Source: Entamoeba histolytica HM-1:IMSS
Lineage: Eukaryota; Evosea; Mastigamoebida; Endamoebidae
Direction of reading: 5' to 3'
DNA length: 63,580 nucleotides
NCBI RefSeq assembly: GCF_000208925.1
Contig: NW_001914898.1
Location: 1 to 63,580 of the forward strand
A program made the translations under genes and the position numbers. Shown here piece after piece: positions 49,018-59,479 of this stretch (its first letter is position 1; the number at the start of each line of letters is the position of its first letter). The notes below the pieces were generated by a model. The model saw only the letters and a list, made by a program, of their open reading frames with translations. It did no database searches and had not been told where the DNA came from.

Positions 49018-49791
49018 ATGGAAAAAATTAATCGATCAGATGTTACTGATGGATTAAGAAGACAACTAAAAAATAGTGTTGGTAAGAAGAAACAACAATT
49101 TGTTTTACAACAAGAAGAAAAAGAAAATGAAAGTGAAAGTGATGATAATGAAGAAACAAAATCTCAACTCTTAATGAAAAAAAAGAAATATGTCAGTCCA
49201 ATTGAAAAGTTTAGACCAAAAACAAAACAAGACAAACAAGAAAAGATAAATAAACACAAAGAAGCTAAAGTTGAAATAAAAGAAGACCCATCGAAAAAGA
49301 ATCGATTTGATAATCATGTAGAGTCTTTAACAGATATTATAAATGAAAATATTACTCAACCAACCAACAATACAATACAAGAAAAAGGTATAAATGAAAA
49401 TAATGATTTAAAAGAAGAAGAAGTTATGAAAGAAAGTGATAATTCAGAAGAAGAATTAATTAAAGGAAAAAAAGAAATTGATAACTCCGAAAAAAAATAT
49501 TCAAAGAAAACATCACATCATTCAATAAATGATGAAATTACTTTATTTGAGGATGTTGAAGGAAATAAAAAGGAAACTAATACAAGAGATATTGGTGAAA
49601 CATTTTCTCATAAATCACAACAACCAAACAATCACTCAGAAAAACATAAAAATGAAAAAAAACCACGAAAAGATGGAGAAGAAAAGAAAAGAAAGAAAAC
49701 AAAAACAAGAAGTCGAATGAAGAATGTAAAAAAAGATAAACGACCTGATCATTTGAAACCATCATATCTACAAAATAATAATAACAAATGA
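49018..49791 (+). CDS. Lys/Glu-rich low-complexity protein, 257 aa
   Basis: Start set at the first ATG (MEKINRSD), since the in-frame codons before it start with TTG only. Composed mainly of Lys, Glu, Asn and Ser. Conserved-looking parts: PIEKFRPKTKQDK (about 60-75) and the basic C-terminus KKTKTRSRMKNVKKDKRPDHLKP (about 228-250), which resembles the basic ends of small nucleolar proteins, so a nucleolar or RNA-binding role is possible. No domain, signal peptide or membrane segment. Upstream GAACTTTAAAA promoter motif. Function not assignable. Confidence 0.6.
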   Translation: MEKINRSDVTDGLRRQLKNSVGKKKQQFVLQQEEKENESESDDNEETKSQLLMKKKKYVSPIEKFRPKTKQDKQEKINKHKEAKVEIKEDPSKKNRFDNHVESLTDIINENITQPTNNTIQEKGINENNDLKEEEVMKESDNSEEELIKGKKEIDNSEKKYSKKTSHHSINDEITLFEDVEGNKKETNTRDIGETFSHKSQQPNNHSEKHKNEKKPRKDGEEKKRKKTKTRSRMKNVKKDKRPDHLKPSYLQNNNNK

Positions 49792-50263
49792 TTGATATTT
49801 TTTATTTTAGAATTAAAATTATTTATTTTTTTTTTTAAAGTATACCGATTTGATATTTATTAAAATTTCATTAATAAAATGTTTAATATTCAATGTTTTT
49901 TTTAAATAATTTATAAGCAATAAAATATAAATAAGTATAAAGTATAAAATAATTTATAAATAAAAAAAAGAAATTTAACAACAACTTTAACAACGACATA
50001 CTTCAATAAATTTTCAAAAAAAAAAATAGAAATGAAGATTAATACATAAAATCTACAACAATATTAATACATAATTAGAATCAATGGTGAATCAATGGTT
50101 TAATAATAGTTGTAATGAAGGATAATTTGGTATTACATTTTATAAATTTATTAATTAGAAACAGGGTATTTTATATTATTTTGATTTAATTTTAAAGGTT
50201 CGAAGAGTAAATATCTATGGAAACAGAAAAAAAGAGAACTTAAAAACAAATTCTTCTTAAGGA
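49792..50263. other. AT-rich intergenic region
   Basis: About 470 bp without coding potential between two plus-strand genes. It ends with AAAAAGAGAACTTAAAAAC about 20 bp before the next ATG, a GAAC-plus-TATA-like promoter motif. Confidence 0.4.
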
Positions 50264-52771
50264 ATGTCTAAAATGGTTCATTCATTTCATATAGCTAATA
50301 AAATCCTTCAAGGTAGATGTTCAACACAAAATGGAATTAAAGAAATAGGTAATAAATTAGATGATGAAGTTATTTATTTAGTAAAAGAATTAAATAATAA
50401 TACAATAACAGAAGAATGGCAATTAATAGAAAATGAATTAGAAAATCCAACTGTATTAATTAAAACATATTTATTATCAAAAAAAAAAGAAATTATTTTA
50501 CGGTCAAATGCTATGATTCCTAAATATTATTTATTAATTAAAAATATATTAGAAAGAATTGAAAGAATTACCGAATTACTTCCAAGTGTTTTAGAAACAG
50601 AAGATTTTGATGAATTTTTTATTAATAATGTTATTACAATGGATCCAACAAAATTTTATGGTAGAATTACACACTCTTATAGATACAAAGAAATTTCACC
50701 ACATGAATGTGCTCATGTTTTTTCACATTTTCAACAACCAATTTGGAATCATCATTTATTTTATGCAAAAGACCAAAATAAAATGACTTTATTTATTATG
50801 CAATCAAAATTTCTAATTCAAGAAAATTCTAAAGGTTCTTTATTTCATTTAATCAATTTACAAAGAAAATTTATCAATAATATCTTTGACCATATTAGTG
50901 GAGATCAAGAAGTTAAAGATATGATGTTTTTAGAAAGAAGGTTTAATAAAATGGTATATAACCAAGATGTTTTTCCAGTAATTATTCATAGAAATGCTGT
51001 ATTTAATGTTTTTGCAAATTATGATTTTACTGAAATTGTTATAAAAGGGTCAAGTGAATATCATCAAAAATTTAGTGTTCTTTTAGAAGATTTAGAACAC
51101 AAAGTTTATAGTAATATTATTTATCCTAAAAGCATTTTATTAAAGAAAGGAAATTGTCAAAATTGTTTTCATAAAGAATCACCTTTTTTTAGTAAAGAAT
51201 TAGTTTCAACTGATTTAATTATTGGTAAAACTGTTTCTGAAGGTAATATTTTTTTTGGATGTCAAAGTGTTGGACAAGGAATTAGTTTATGTCAATACCA
51301 TCATGTAAGCCCTGTAAAATTTGCTGTTGTTCTTTCAGCAGAAAGAACAGAAACATTTAATGGAAAAGCAAAATCTATATTTTATTATCATTATTTTGTT
51401 CCTGAATTAAATCTTAATGATGTTAAAAGATTTAGTGGATGTATTCGTAATATTATTATTGCTAAACTCATTATGAGAATTGGTTTTGAACAAAATGTTA
51501 GTCTTAAAATTGATAGATCAAATTCAGGTGATTTTAACTTATCAAAAAATATGTTATTTTGTGCATTACAAATAAAAAGAACTATTGAAGATAGAAAACG
51601 CTTACAACAATTAGAAAGAAAAAAGAATATTACTAAAATTAATCATTGTTTCATTTGTCTTCTTGATAATAATAGTTTTCATTATTTAATTAAAACGTTA
51701 TGTCTTGAAGATCTTATGAGTTTAAGATGTACATGTACTCGATTTAAAAAGTTAATAGATGAAAGTACAGATGTTTGGAAAAATTTTTATGATTTATATC
51801 ATAATCCTCAAACTCAACCTAAAACATTTTTTACTTCAGAACATAATGACATTAAAAATTATTCATTACTTGTAAGAAAATGTTATAAAGTACGTCAAAA
51901 TTGGAGAAATAAAAAATGGTCTAAAAGAAGTATACTCACTCCATTCTATGCTCCAATTAATTATATTAGAGTAAAAAATGATGATTGTATTGTTGTGGGA
52001 AGTGAAAATGGATATTTTTCTAGAATTGAAACAAAAAATAATGAATTTATTAAAGTTCGTGAAGGATTACCTATGAGTCTTCTTGCAGGGATGAGATGTA
52101 GTTTTGATTATTCAAATGATCTTTATGTTTATTTTAGATCAGGTGAGATAAGAAAATATACAAATAGTACTCTTAAATTTACTAAATATGAATGTCATCC
52201 ATATGAAAAAGTTAGTTTTGTAAATAATTCTATAGTTGTAGGATTAAATGATACAACATTATCGGTTGTTGATTTTATTTCACAAAAGACTCTTAATAAA
52301 TTTGTTCCTCATTCTGTTGAAATAACACATTTTTGTTGTATTAATCCAAATATTGTTGTATCATCTTCTATTGATGGAACTATAGCTGGATTTGATTTAC
52401 GTTCAAATAAATTTGCTTTTAGAACATTAAGTTATAGAGAAGAATTAACTTCTTTTGATTGGATTGATGATTTTATTATCAGTGGGTCTTGTAAAGGAAG
52501 AATGAAAATGTGGGATTTGAGAACTAACATGTGTTGTTGTGAAAGAACTATACATTTTAATGCAATTAATTCAATGTTTTGTTTTAATAGGAAAGTAGTA
52601 AGTGGAGGAACAGATAAAGCAGTATATTGTTGTGATTTATCACGTGGATGGTTTGAAAATGTATTAATGATGTACATGCATCCAAGTACTGTAACATGTG
52701 TTTCATTAAATGATTGTACATTGTCTACTGGTTCAGAAGATGGAGTATTGATAAGTTCTCAATTTTGTTAA
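50264..52771 (+). CDS. F-box/WD40 protein with large unknown N-terminal region
   Basis: 835 residues in one exon. About 460-505 matches an F-box: DNNSFHYLIKTLCLEDLMSL, then CTCTRFKKLIDESTDVWKNFYDL, followed by VRKCYKVRQNWRNKKW, the helical linker seen before the propeller in FBXW proteins. The WD40 propeller fills about 550-835 with repeats ending SVVDF, IAGFDL, MKMWDL and VYCCDL. FBXW proteins are the substrate receptors of SCF ubiquitin ligases. The N-terminal 450 residues are not recognised: a helical part (1-130), then a mixed beta region with a Cys pair (GNCQNCFHKES, about 300) and FFGCQSVGQGISLCQYHHVSP (about 330-355). The last motif faintly recalls ADP-ribosyl-transferase-like folds, but this is weak. 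Confidence 0.75.
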   Translation: MSKMVHSFHIANKILQGRCSTQNGIKEIGNKLDDEVIYLVKELNNNTITEEWQLIENELENPTVLIKTYLLSKKKEIILRSNAMIPKYYLLIKNILERIERITELLPSVLETEDFDEFFINNVITMDPTKFYGRITHSYRYKEISPHECAHVFSHFQQPIWNHHLFYAKDQNKMTLFIMQSKFLIQENSKGSLFHLINLQRKFINNIFDHISGDQEVKDMMFLERRFNKMVYNQDVFPVIIHRNAVFNVFANYDFTEIVIKGSSEYHQKFSVLLEDLEHKVYSNIIYPKSILLKKGNCQNCFHKESPFFSKELVSTDLIIGKTVSEGNIFFGCQSVGQGISLCQYHHVSPVKFAVVLSAERTETFNGKAKSIFYYHYFVPELNLNDVKRFSGCIRNIIIAKLIMRIGFEQNVSLKIDRSNSGDFNLSKNMLFCALQIKRTIEDRKRLQQLERKKNITKINHCFICLLDNNSFHYLIKTLCLEDLMSLRCTCTRFKKLIDESTDVWKNFYDLYHNPQTQPKTFFTSEHNDIKNYSLLVRKCYKVRQNWRNKKWSKRSILTPFYAPINYIRVKNDDCIVVGSENGYFSRIETKNNEFIKVREGLPMSLLAGMRCSFDYSNDLYVYFRSGEIRKYTNSTLKFTKYECHPYEKVSFVNNSIVVGLNDTTLSVVDFISQKTLNKFVPHSVEITHFCCINPNIVVSSSIDGTIAGFDLRSNKFAFRTLSYREELTSFDWIDDFIISGSCKGRMKMWDLRTNMCCCERTIHFNAINSMFCFNRKVVSGGTDKAVYCCDLSRGWFENVLMMYMHPSTVTCVSLNDCTLSTGSEDGVLISSQFC

Positions 52772-52861
52772 TATAATTGATTTTTATTTCAACAACAAAA
52801 AAAAAACACAAAACAAAGTAATTTTAATTAGTATTAAAGATAAATTATATTACTTTGACTC

Positions 52862-54181
52862 TTATTTTTGATTGATACAAGTTATAAATTCACTCTCTTT
52901 CATACAATGAATTGAACATAATAAATCCTTTCGACAATTACCTTCACATTTTCTATTAATTGTAGAATAATGAGAATCAAATTTAGTCCATAATTCATCA
53001 TCTACTGCTAATTGTTCAATAAATTCTTTTAAATTTTTTGTTGTATATTCTTCAATACCAAATAATTCTTTAGCATTATATTCTATTTCCCATTCAAATT
53101 TATTATTTTTATTACATTTATTAATGTTAAGCATATAATTTGTATAATCTTTAATATTCTTTCTATCATATTCATATAATCTAAATCTTGGATTTAAATT
53201 CTTAAACGAAGTCATAGCTGGATTCATTATTATATGAAATGTTGGTTTTGTAATATTTGGTAATACTCTAAATGAATTAAAATGTGAATGACCTGAAAGA
53301 TGACTAATAATAATATCAGAATATTCATTCATTGCATAACTAAAGTCTTCATTAAACTTTGGAACAACGTCAATAGTTCCACTTTCTTTTAATCCAACTC
53401 CTTCATGACTTAATAAAATAACTCTTTCTCCATTCTTTCTAGCTAATTCTAGTGTCTCATTAAACCATTTCATCATTCCTGCTGGATCATTTTCAACATA
53501 TTCATTACAATGACTACCATAAACATCAACATAGGCAAGATAAAGTGCAATAATTCTTACTCCAGAGTCAATTAATTCAGTATAAAACCCTCCTTTTTTA
53601 AATTGCTCTAATGCATTTGGAGAAAGCCAATCTTTGAAAAGATCTCCCATAAAATCTAACATCCATTGATTTTGAGGAGGGTATTGCCAATTACTTGACA
53701 ACCAATAATCATGATTTCCAGGTACTGGATATATTCTAAAACCTGATAGTCGTTTCTTTAATGCTTCAACTTGTAGTTGAATTCTTTTTTTATTTGTTTC
53801 TTTACTCTGAGTTATTACATCACCAGGAACAACATCCATTAACCAAAATATTAATTTACTTTCTGATTGGTGTTTAGCAATGTAATCAAATGCAGATTCT
53901 GAAACATTGAGAGGAGAATAGCAATTATAATCTCCACAAGAACCACTGATAAAATTTTCTTGCCCTTTTCTAGGAATAGAATTAGAATGACAACAATCAA
54001 TAGCCAAACACTTTGAAGAACTACCAACAGTAAATTCATCATCAAAATGTGTATCAGTAATTAACCAGAATTTCTTATTTGCTAAAGTTAAAGTTATAAA
54101 AAGAAGAAGTAATAACATGATAACCATCAAGATAATAGTTCTATTTTTTATTGATAGAATCAAAACTAAAGTACTTTTCAT
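52862..54181 (-). CDS. Acid sphingomyelinase-like metallophosphoesterase
   Basis: Hydrolyses phosphodiester or nucleotide substrates in lumenal or extracellular space. N-terminal signal or anchor (about 12-34, IKNRTIILMVIMLLLLLFIT). Metal-binding motifs of the calcineurin-like fold: DTHFD (43-47), GNHD (155-158), LLSHEG and GHSHFNSF. The second motif, usually W-x-x-G-D-x-x-P-H-D in ASM-like enzymes, reads WLMDVVPGD (about 113-121), so both the Gly before the Asp and the His are changed (Met and Gly), while the metal Asp is kept. Many cysteines support a disulfide-bonded extracellular domain (CLAIDCCHS, CGDYNC and a C-terminal CEGNCRKDLLCSIHC). 439 aa is typical for the SMPDL3 subgroup. Divergent start 86 bp from the next gene. 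Confidence 0.88.
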   Translation of the reverse strand: MKSTLVLILSIKNRTIILMVIMLLLLLFITLTLANKKFWLITDTHFDDEFTVGSSSKCLAIDCCHSNSIPRKGQENFISGSCGDYNCYSPLNVSESAFDYIAKHQSESKLIFWLMDVVPGDVITQSKETNKKRIQLQVEALKKRLSGFRIYPVPGNHDYWLSSNWQYPPQNQWMLDFMGDLFKDWLSPNALEQFKKGGFYTELIDSGVRIIALYLAYVDVYGSHCNEYVENDPAGMMKWFNETLELARKNGERVILLSHEGVGLKESGTIDVVPKFNEDFSYAMNEYSDIIISHLSGHSHFNSFRVLPNITKPTFHIIMNPAMTSFKNLNPRFRLYEYDRKNIKDYTNYMLNINKCNKNNKFEWEIEYNAKELFGIEEYTTKNLKEFIEQLAVDDELWTKFDSHYSTINRKCEGNCRKDLLCSIHCMKESEFITCINQK

Positions 54182-54267
54182 TTCTTCAACTTTTCATTTT
54201 GAAAATTCTGAAAAAAAAATCGAAAACAAAAAAAGAACTTTGAATTTCAATATTTTTTTTTGTATCA

Positions 54268-56583
54268 ATGTTTTTGTTGTTCATTTCTTTTGTTTTTATT
54301 TGTTTTAGTCAAACTACATGCAACAATGCGATTGATATTAATTTCTCTCATTCTGAAATATTTCAACATACTGCTGATACTTCAAGAATACCTGATAGTT
54401 ATTATATTTTAAAACAACATCTTTATTCACAAAAAGGAATTTGGTATAGGGTTTCATTATCAACTCCACAAACACTTATTATTGATACTTGTTTTACAGG
54501 ACATACGGTTTTTGATACTAAAATTATGGTTTTTAGTCAATGTGAAAATAATTCAGGTTCAAAATTACTTGCAATAAATGATGATGGAATAAATGGATGT
54601 GGAAAAGCTTCAAGACTGATTTATTATTTTACAAAACCTTCTTACATTTTTATTACTGGAGCTACTCAATTAGATACTGGAATATTTGGATTGAGAATAT
54701 CTCCACTTCCTAAACAAGAAAATACTAACCCTTTAATACCAGAAAAATTATCAATTCCAACGTCTATTGAAGGAATTACTTCAGGGATAAATTCTTCAGT
54801 TTTGTATTATACATTTGAAGGATTAGACTCTACTCCTATTAAAGTTTCAACTTGTCATCCTCTCACAAATACTCAAATAACTTTAATTCTCGATAAAAAT
54901 ACACCAAACCAACAACAAGTAGTTGATAATTGTCCTTCTCATTACTTTGGTGCTGAAATAACAGTTCCTATTGGAAAAACAGTTCATTCACTTCAAGTAC
55001 AAACAAATAATCCAGGTCATTTTATTCTTTCACTTAAATTACCATCAACTCAACAAACACCAATTGCAATTAGAGAACTACCTTTTTTACATTCAAGTAA
55101 ACCTTCAGGTGATATTTCTAAGTCATGTGAAGGATATCCAGAACAGAGTGGAACATGGTATGCAATTATTGGAACAGGTGAAGATTATTTGATATCAACA
55201 TGTGAATCATCACTATTAAGAGAAGGAGTTGGTACAACAGTAGAAATATTTGATTCAAATGGGGAATGTAAACGTGATAGTTTTGGTTGTGGGATTCATG
55301 GTCGAATTATCAAAAAATTAGAATATAAGAAAGAGTATTTTATTAAAGTATCTTGTCAAGAAAACAACAAATGTAAAGCAACATTACTTGTTCAAAAAAT
55401 ACTTCAAAGTTCAGAAGAATGTAAACGTCCTGTTATACTTGAAATTGGAGAAGAAGGAATTGTTTCACATAGTAAAATTGGACATCTTTCACATCCATGT
55501 GAACCAATAAGTATTCATGGTAGTTGGTATTTATTAAATTCAAGAATTAACAAAGACTTTATGATCTTTGGAGGAGTTATTGATGGATTTAATGCTAGTG
55601 GTAATGTTATTTATACAAAGACTTGTAGAGGACCATGTAAAGAAGAAAGTCGAGTATTAACAACAACATTTAAAAAAAATGGGGAATATCTTTTTGTTGT
55701 TAGTGCTTCATCAATTCTTGTTTCTGGAGTTTCATTGTTTGTTGTTCCAATCAAACAAACTGATTGTTCTGATACTATTCAAATAACACCATTCTCTACT
55801 TTAGGAATTCTTCAAGATAAAAAACATTATTATTCATTTGAGGGAGATGGATCAATGTTTATTATTGAAACATGCGGTCCAGACACTCAAATAGATACAA
55901 TTATTACTGTATATTCAAGTTGTAATTCATATAGACCATTAATAATGAATGATGACTCTGAAATATGTGGAAATACTGCTTCATTTATTCGAGAAAAGTT
56001 TATTGGTAAATTTATTGTTGTTGTTGATGTGTCACATAAGTCTGAACGAAGTATTGGACCATATCGATTAAATGTATATAAAGACATTGAATATTCAAAT
56101 GATAATTGTTTAAGTCCTACAGAAATTACAGAAGGAACTCATTTTATTTATACCTATAATAACAGATATGTTTTAATACCTAATCGACCTGACATTCAAT
56201 CAAAAGGAGCATTTCTTCTTTATAAAGGTAGAGATGCAGTTGTAACAACATGTAATTCTATGGTAACATCACGGATTGAAGTATTATCTGATTGTTCTAC
56301 TGTTCTAAATAATAGGCATTTAAAAGGATATTGTAGAAATGGAGAAAAAGTAATTGTTCACACAAATGAAATTTTATTTATTGGAGGTAAAAATTCAATG
56401 GATATGGGATTAATTCAAATTGAAGCATTCGCATCAAGTAGGATTTCAATATATATTTTATTTGGAATAATATTGATTGTATCATTATTCTCTATATTTT
56501 ATTATTTCTACACATTACTTAAAAATAAATTATTAATTCTCTTTGGAAATACAATGGAAAACAAAGGATATTATGAATTATAA
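54268..56583 (+). CDS. Type I membrane protein with repeated Cys-bearing beta domains
   Basis: Unrecognised family typical of Entamoeba. Signal peptide 1-14 (MFLLFISFVFICFS). The ectodomain (15-735) has several copies of one beta domain of about 120 residues. Shared features are WY(R/A)V or YSFEG, then a strand ending in TC, a D-T-K/I-I-x-V-F/Y-S-x-C segment, then NDDGxxxCG or NDDSEICG and a strand around YxFI. Clear copies start near residues 20, 170, 285, 400, 500 and 620. This resembles the bacterial-type pre-peptidase C-terminal (PPC) folds and is probably carbohydrate- or protein-binding. One span lies at about 733-757 and the cytosolic tail is short, KNKLLILFGNTMENKGYYEL. Probably a surface receptor-like protein. 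Confidence 0.72.
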   Translation: MFLLFISFVFICFSQTTCNNAIDINFSHSEIFQHTADTSRIPDSYYILKQHLYSQKGIWYRVSLSTPQTLIIDTCFTGHTVFDTKIMVFSQCENNSGSKLLAINDDGINGCGKASRLIYYFTKPSYIFITGATQLDTGIFGLRISPLPKQENTNPLIPEKLSIPTSIEGITSGINSSVLYYTFEGLDSTPIKVSTCHPLTNTQITLILDKNTPNQQQVVDNCPSHYFGAEITVPIGKTVHSLQVQTNNPGHFILSLKLPSTQQTPIAIRELPFLHSSKPSGDISKSCEGYPEQSGTWYAIIGTGEDYLISTCESSLLREGVGTTVEIFDSNGECKRDSFGCGIHGRIIKKLEYKKEYFIKVSCQENNKCKATLLVQKILQSSEECKRPVILEIGEEGIVSHSKIGHLSHPCEPISIHGSWYLLNSRINKDFMIFGGVIDGFNASGNVIYTKTCRGPCKEESRVLTTTFKKNGEYLFVVSASSILVSGVSLFVVPIKQTDCSDTIQITPFSTLGILQDKKHYYSFEGDGSMFIIETCGPDTQIDTIITVYSSCNSYRPLIMNDDSEICGNTASFIREKFIGKFIVVVDVSHKSERSIGPYRLNVYKDIEYSNDNCLSPTEITEGTHFIYTYNNRYVLIPNRPDIQSKGAFLLYKGRDAVVTTCNSMVTSRIEVLSDCSTVLNNRHLKGYCRNGEKVIVHTNEILFIGGKNSMDMGLIQIEAFASSRISIYILFGIILIVSLFSIFYYFYTLLKNKLLILFGNTMENKGYYEL

Positions 56584-56898
56584 TTTTATTTACTTTTTTT
56601 ACTTAATACTTCTTTCTATTAACTGATTAACTTTTTTTATTCTTTTCTCAAAGAACTTCTTTTTGAACGTCTGTTCTAATCTCATTAATATTTTTACTTT
56701 TTTTGTATTTTACTTTAATTAAATGGAAATTATCAGGATATTTCAATAATTATTTATTTTTATTTTTTAGTTTTAAGGTTTCTATTTTTCAAAGAAGGTT
56801 GAAAGAGGAATAAATATTACTAAAAAGATTAAATGGAATGTTCTTCTCATGATAAAAACAATCAAATGAGACTAATAATCTGTTCATAAAATTTTATT
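56584..56898. other. Intergenic region before the C2 gene
   Basis: About 315 bp of AT-rich DNA without coding potential. It ends AATCTGTTCATAAAATTTTATT just before the C2 gene ATG, including TTCATAAAATT, initiator/TATA-like. Confidence 0.35.
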
Positions 56899-58068
56899 AT
56901 GTCCGTAGGATATAATTCACCTTTTGCTCAAAATGCACAAACAAATGTTAAGCCATCAACTGGTGGACCAGAAACAATGGCTATTAGATTAACCGTTGTT
57001 AGTGGTAAACAATTGAAGGCTATGGACCTTCGTTCTTCTGATCCTTATGTCATTGTTTCAGTAGGTATTGAACAAAGAAAAACAAAGACTGTTATGAAAA
57101 ATTTAAATCCAACTTGGGGAGATTCTTTTGAATTCTATAATGTTACACCTGGAACTATGGCTACTTTCACCGTTATGGATTATGACAAACGTGGTAAAGA
57201 TGATAATATGGGAAATGCTTCTTTGGTTATTCAAAAACTTCCACCAGGACAAATGGCTACTAATGAACTTCCTTTATCTACTAAAGGTTCTATTTGCATT
57301 CAATATACTATCATCTCTAGTTCTTCTAGTACAAAAACTTCACAACAATGTGGTACTAAACCTACTCAACAACAACAATATCCAAGCTATCCACAACAAG
57401 GTGCCCAACAAGGATATGGTGCATATCCTCCAGGCTATCCTCAACAACAACCAGGAGCACCAGCCCAACAACAATATCCAGGTTATCCTCAACAACCACA
57501 AGGTCAACAACAATATCCAGGTTACCCACAACAAGGAGGTTATCCCCAACAACCAGGAGTACCAGCTCAACAACAATATCCAGGCTATCCACAACAAGGT
57601 GCCCAACAAGGATATGGTGCATATCCAGGCTATCCTCAACAACAAAGTGCTTCTGGAAAGCAAGCACCTCAACCAGGAGCACCAGCTCAACAACAATATC
57701 CAGGCTACCCACAACAAGGTGGTTATCCACAACAACCACAAGGTCAACAACAATACCCAGGTTATCCACAACAACCACAAGGTCAACAACAATATCCAGG
57801 TTATCCACAACAACCAGGAGTACCAGCTCAACAACAAAGTGCCTCTGGAAAACAATCAACTCAACCAGGAGCACCAGCCCAACAACAATATCCAGGCTAC
57901 CCACAACAAGGTGGTTATCCTCAACAACAATACCCAGGTTATCCACCACAACAAGGATATGGTGCATATCCAGGTTATCCACAACAAGGTGCTCAGGGTC
58001 AACAACCAGGATACCCACAACAAGGATATGGTGCATATCCAGGTTATCCACAACAACCACCAAAATAA
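56899..58068 (+). CDS. C2-domain protein with PYPG/PQQ repeat tail
   Basis: Residues 28-140 are a C2 domain: [30 protein letters not shown], then [16 protein letters not shown] and [16 protein letters not shown]. The calcium-loop aspartates are present (MDLRSSDP and [10 protein letters not shown]), so Ca2+-dependent phospholipid binding is likely. From 158 the protein is a repeat of [22 protein letters not shown] and GAPAQQ units up to the end (389). Entamoeba C2 proteins of this kind, such as the EhC2A type, move to membranes during phagocytosis. The tail also resembles annexin A7/A11 and synexin-type repeats. Only the frame with C2 plus PYPG is real; other frames are open because of the repeats. 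Confidence 0.9.
   Translation: MSVGYNSPFAQNAQTNVKPSTGGPETMAIRLTVVSGKQLKAMDLRSSDPYVIVSVGIEQRKTKTVMKNLNPTWGDSFEFYNVTPGTMATFTVMDYDKRGKDDNMGNASLVIQKLPPGQMATNELPLSTKGSICIQYTIISSSSSTKTSQQCGTKPTQQQQYPSYPQQGAQQGYGAYPPGYPQQQPGAPAQQQYPGYPQQPQGQQQYPGYPQQGGYPQQPGVPAQQQYPGYPQQGAQQGYGAYPGYPQQQSASGKQAPQPGAPAQQQYPGYPQQGGYPQQPQGQQQYPGYPQQPQGQQQYPGYPQQPGVPAQQQSASGKQSTQPGAPAQQQYPGYPQQGGYPQQQYPGYPPQQGYGAYPGYPQQGAQGQQPGYPQQGYGAYPGYPQQPPK
57364..58064 (+). repeat. CAA/CCA-rich tandem repeat (PYPG units) in the C2 gene
   Basis: About 700 bp of imperfect short repeats of the CAACAACAATATCCAGG and CCACAACAAGG type, encoding [10 protein letters not shown]. Its lack of TA-containing stops in any frame keeps long open frames on both strands. 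Copy number polymorphism is expected. Confidence 0.8.
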
Positions 58069-59479
58069 TTCAGAAAAATTTTAAGCATACTTTGTTTTTT
58101 TATTACCTTTCATTGATTAATATTTCTTGTCTTTAGTATTGTTTAACTTTGGAATAGTTTGTGAAGTTTTATAGATTTATGGAATGATATAAAAGGTTGA
58201 TTTTCAATAAGTACCAAAAAACGAGTAAAACTGAATAGAAAATGATGTATTATAAATAATGTGTGTAGGTTATGAGAAAAATATTATCAATTTAAATTGT
58301 TAGGTATCTATAACATGCTCTATTTAAACGTCATACTTAAATTTTTTTTGTTAACACACAATCTTTGTAAATAACTTATGTTATTATAAATATTTGTGAA
58401 ACTACATTCTAATAATTTTATTTGATTTAAATTTAATGTTTCATTTCCAGTTATTTTATTTCATAAACTTTATCAAGTAAAGTGTTGAATAAATTCAAGT
58501 AACACTCGTTTATTTTATTTGGTATTTAATTTTGTTAATTGTAGATTTATTAATTATTCAATTATAAATAGAAATGAATTATTAATAATTTAAATTGTTA
58601 TTTGTTTAAATAAAATCACTTCTATATCATTCACTCACTTATTCTAGTTCATAGCCAAGTTAATTTAATTGACCAATTAATTAGTGATACTCATTGAATT
58701 TTCATTTCAATGTCTCATTTTTAAATCTATTATATCTTGTTTTTGTTATTAAAAATTATTATAATTACACATTAACTCAATACCAATTATTTGTAATAAT
58801 TTATTTCTTATTCATTCTCTTTTATTTAATACTTCTTATATATTTTCTTTTACTTTTAGTATGGCATGTTTATAATGATATGGTTTCAATTAAATATTCT
58901 TTGGATGGACATGAGAATGTCTTTCATCCAAATTCCGTTTTTTTATTATTTATTCTATTATTCTTTACTAATTGCTGTTCAATTGTATTTTTAATACTTG
59001 TAGTCAAAATTTTTAATATTCAACTAAATTATGTAATAATATACTTTAGTTTTTTATGAATTAAATTATCTCTTTTTCATAAATTAATGTAGTCCATCGT
59101 TTTAGTATTTAATGTTTTTTATATTTAGTGGAGAATTAGATAAAATTTGTATTAAACAAATGAAATAATAAATGAGAATGTATAATATCATAGTACCAAT
59201 AAATTCTTATTAATTAATACGAAGATTATAAACAATAAAATTACAAATAAAACTAAATAAATTCTAAAGAATATAATTGACTATTATCATCTATTTAATA
59301 TTTTACATAACACAATATTATACTAATTTAAATTAAAAATGAATCTTTATAAATGAATTAAAACTTATTAAAGAAACAAAATAATCATTTTCGCTATTCA
59401 GAAAATGACATATCCCATCTATAATCAATCTTTTTTTAAAATACATAATTAATTTTGAAACTTCTAACAACCAAATCAT
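58069..59479. other. AT-rich intergenic region with one hydrophobic open frame
   Basis: About 1.4 kb between the C2 gene and the PRA1-like gene. Most has stops in all frames. A single open frame at 58694-59059 is listed separately. Nothing else is seen. Confidence 0.4.
58694..59059 (+). pseudogene. Hydrophobic open frame without ATG start
   Basis: Open for 121 codons but the first codon is TTG and no ATG occurs until codon 64 (VWHVYNDMVSI). It would encode hydrophobic segments with a polar loop (YSLDGHENVFHPNS) between them, somewhat like a degenerate multi-span protein. In T-rich DNA such frames arise by chance, but the polar loop makes a relic possible. I see no convincing upstream exon that would supply a start. 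Low confidence. Confidence 0.25.

Noticed and set aside
57128..58084. 318-codon plus-strand frame and 171/233-codon minus-strand frames over the C2 gene
   Set aside because: They exist only because the CAA/CCA repeats have no stops in other frames; the C2 domain defines the true frame.
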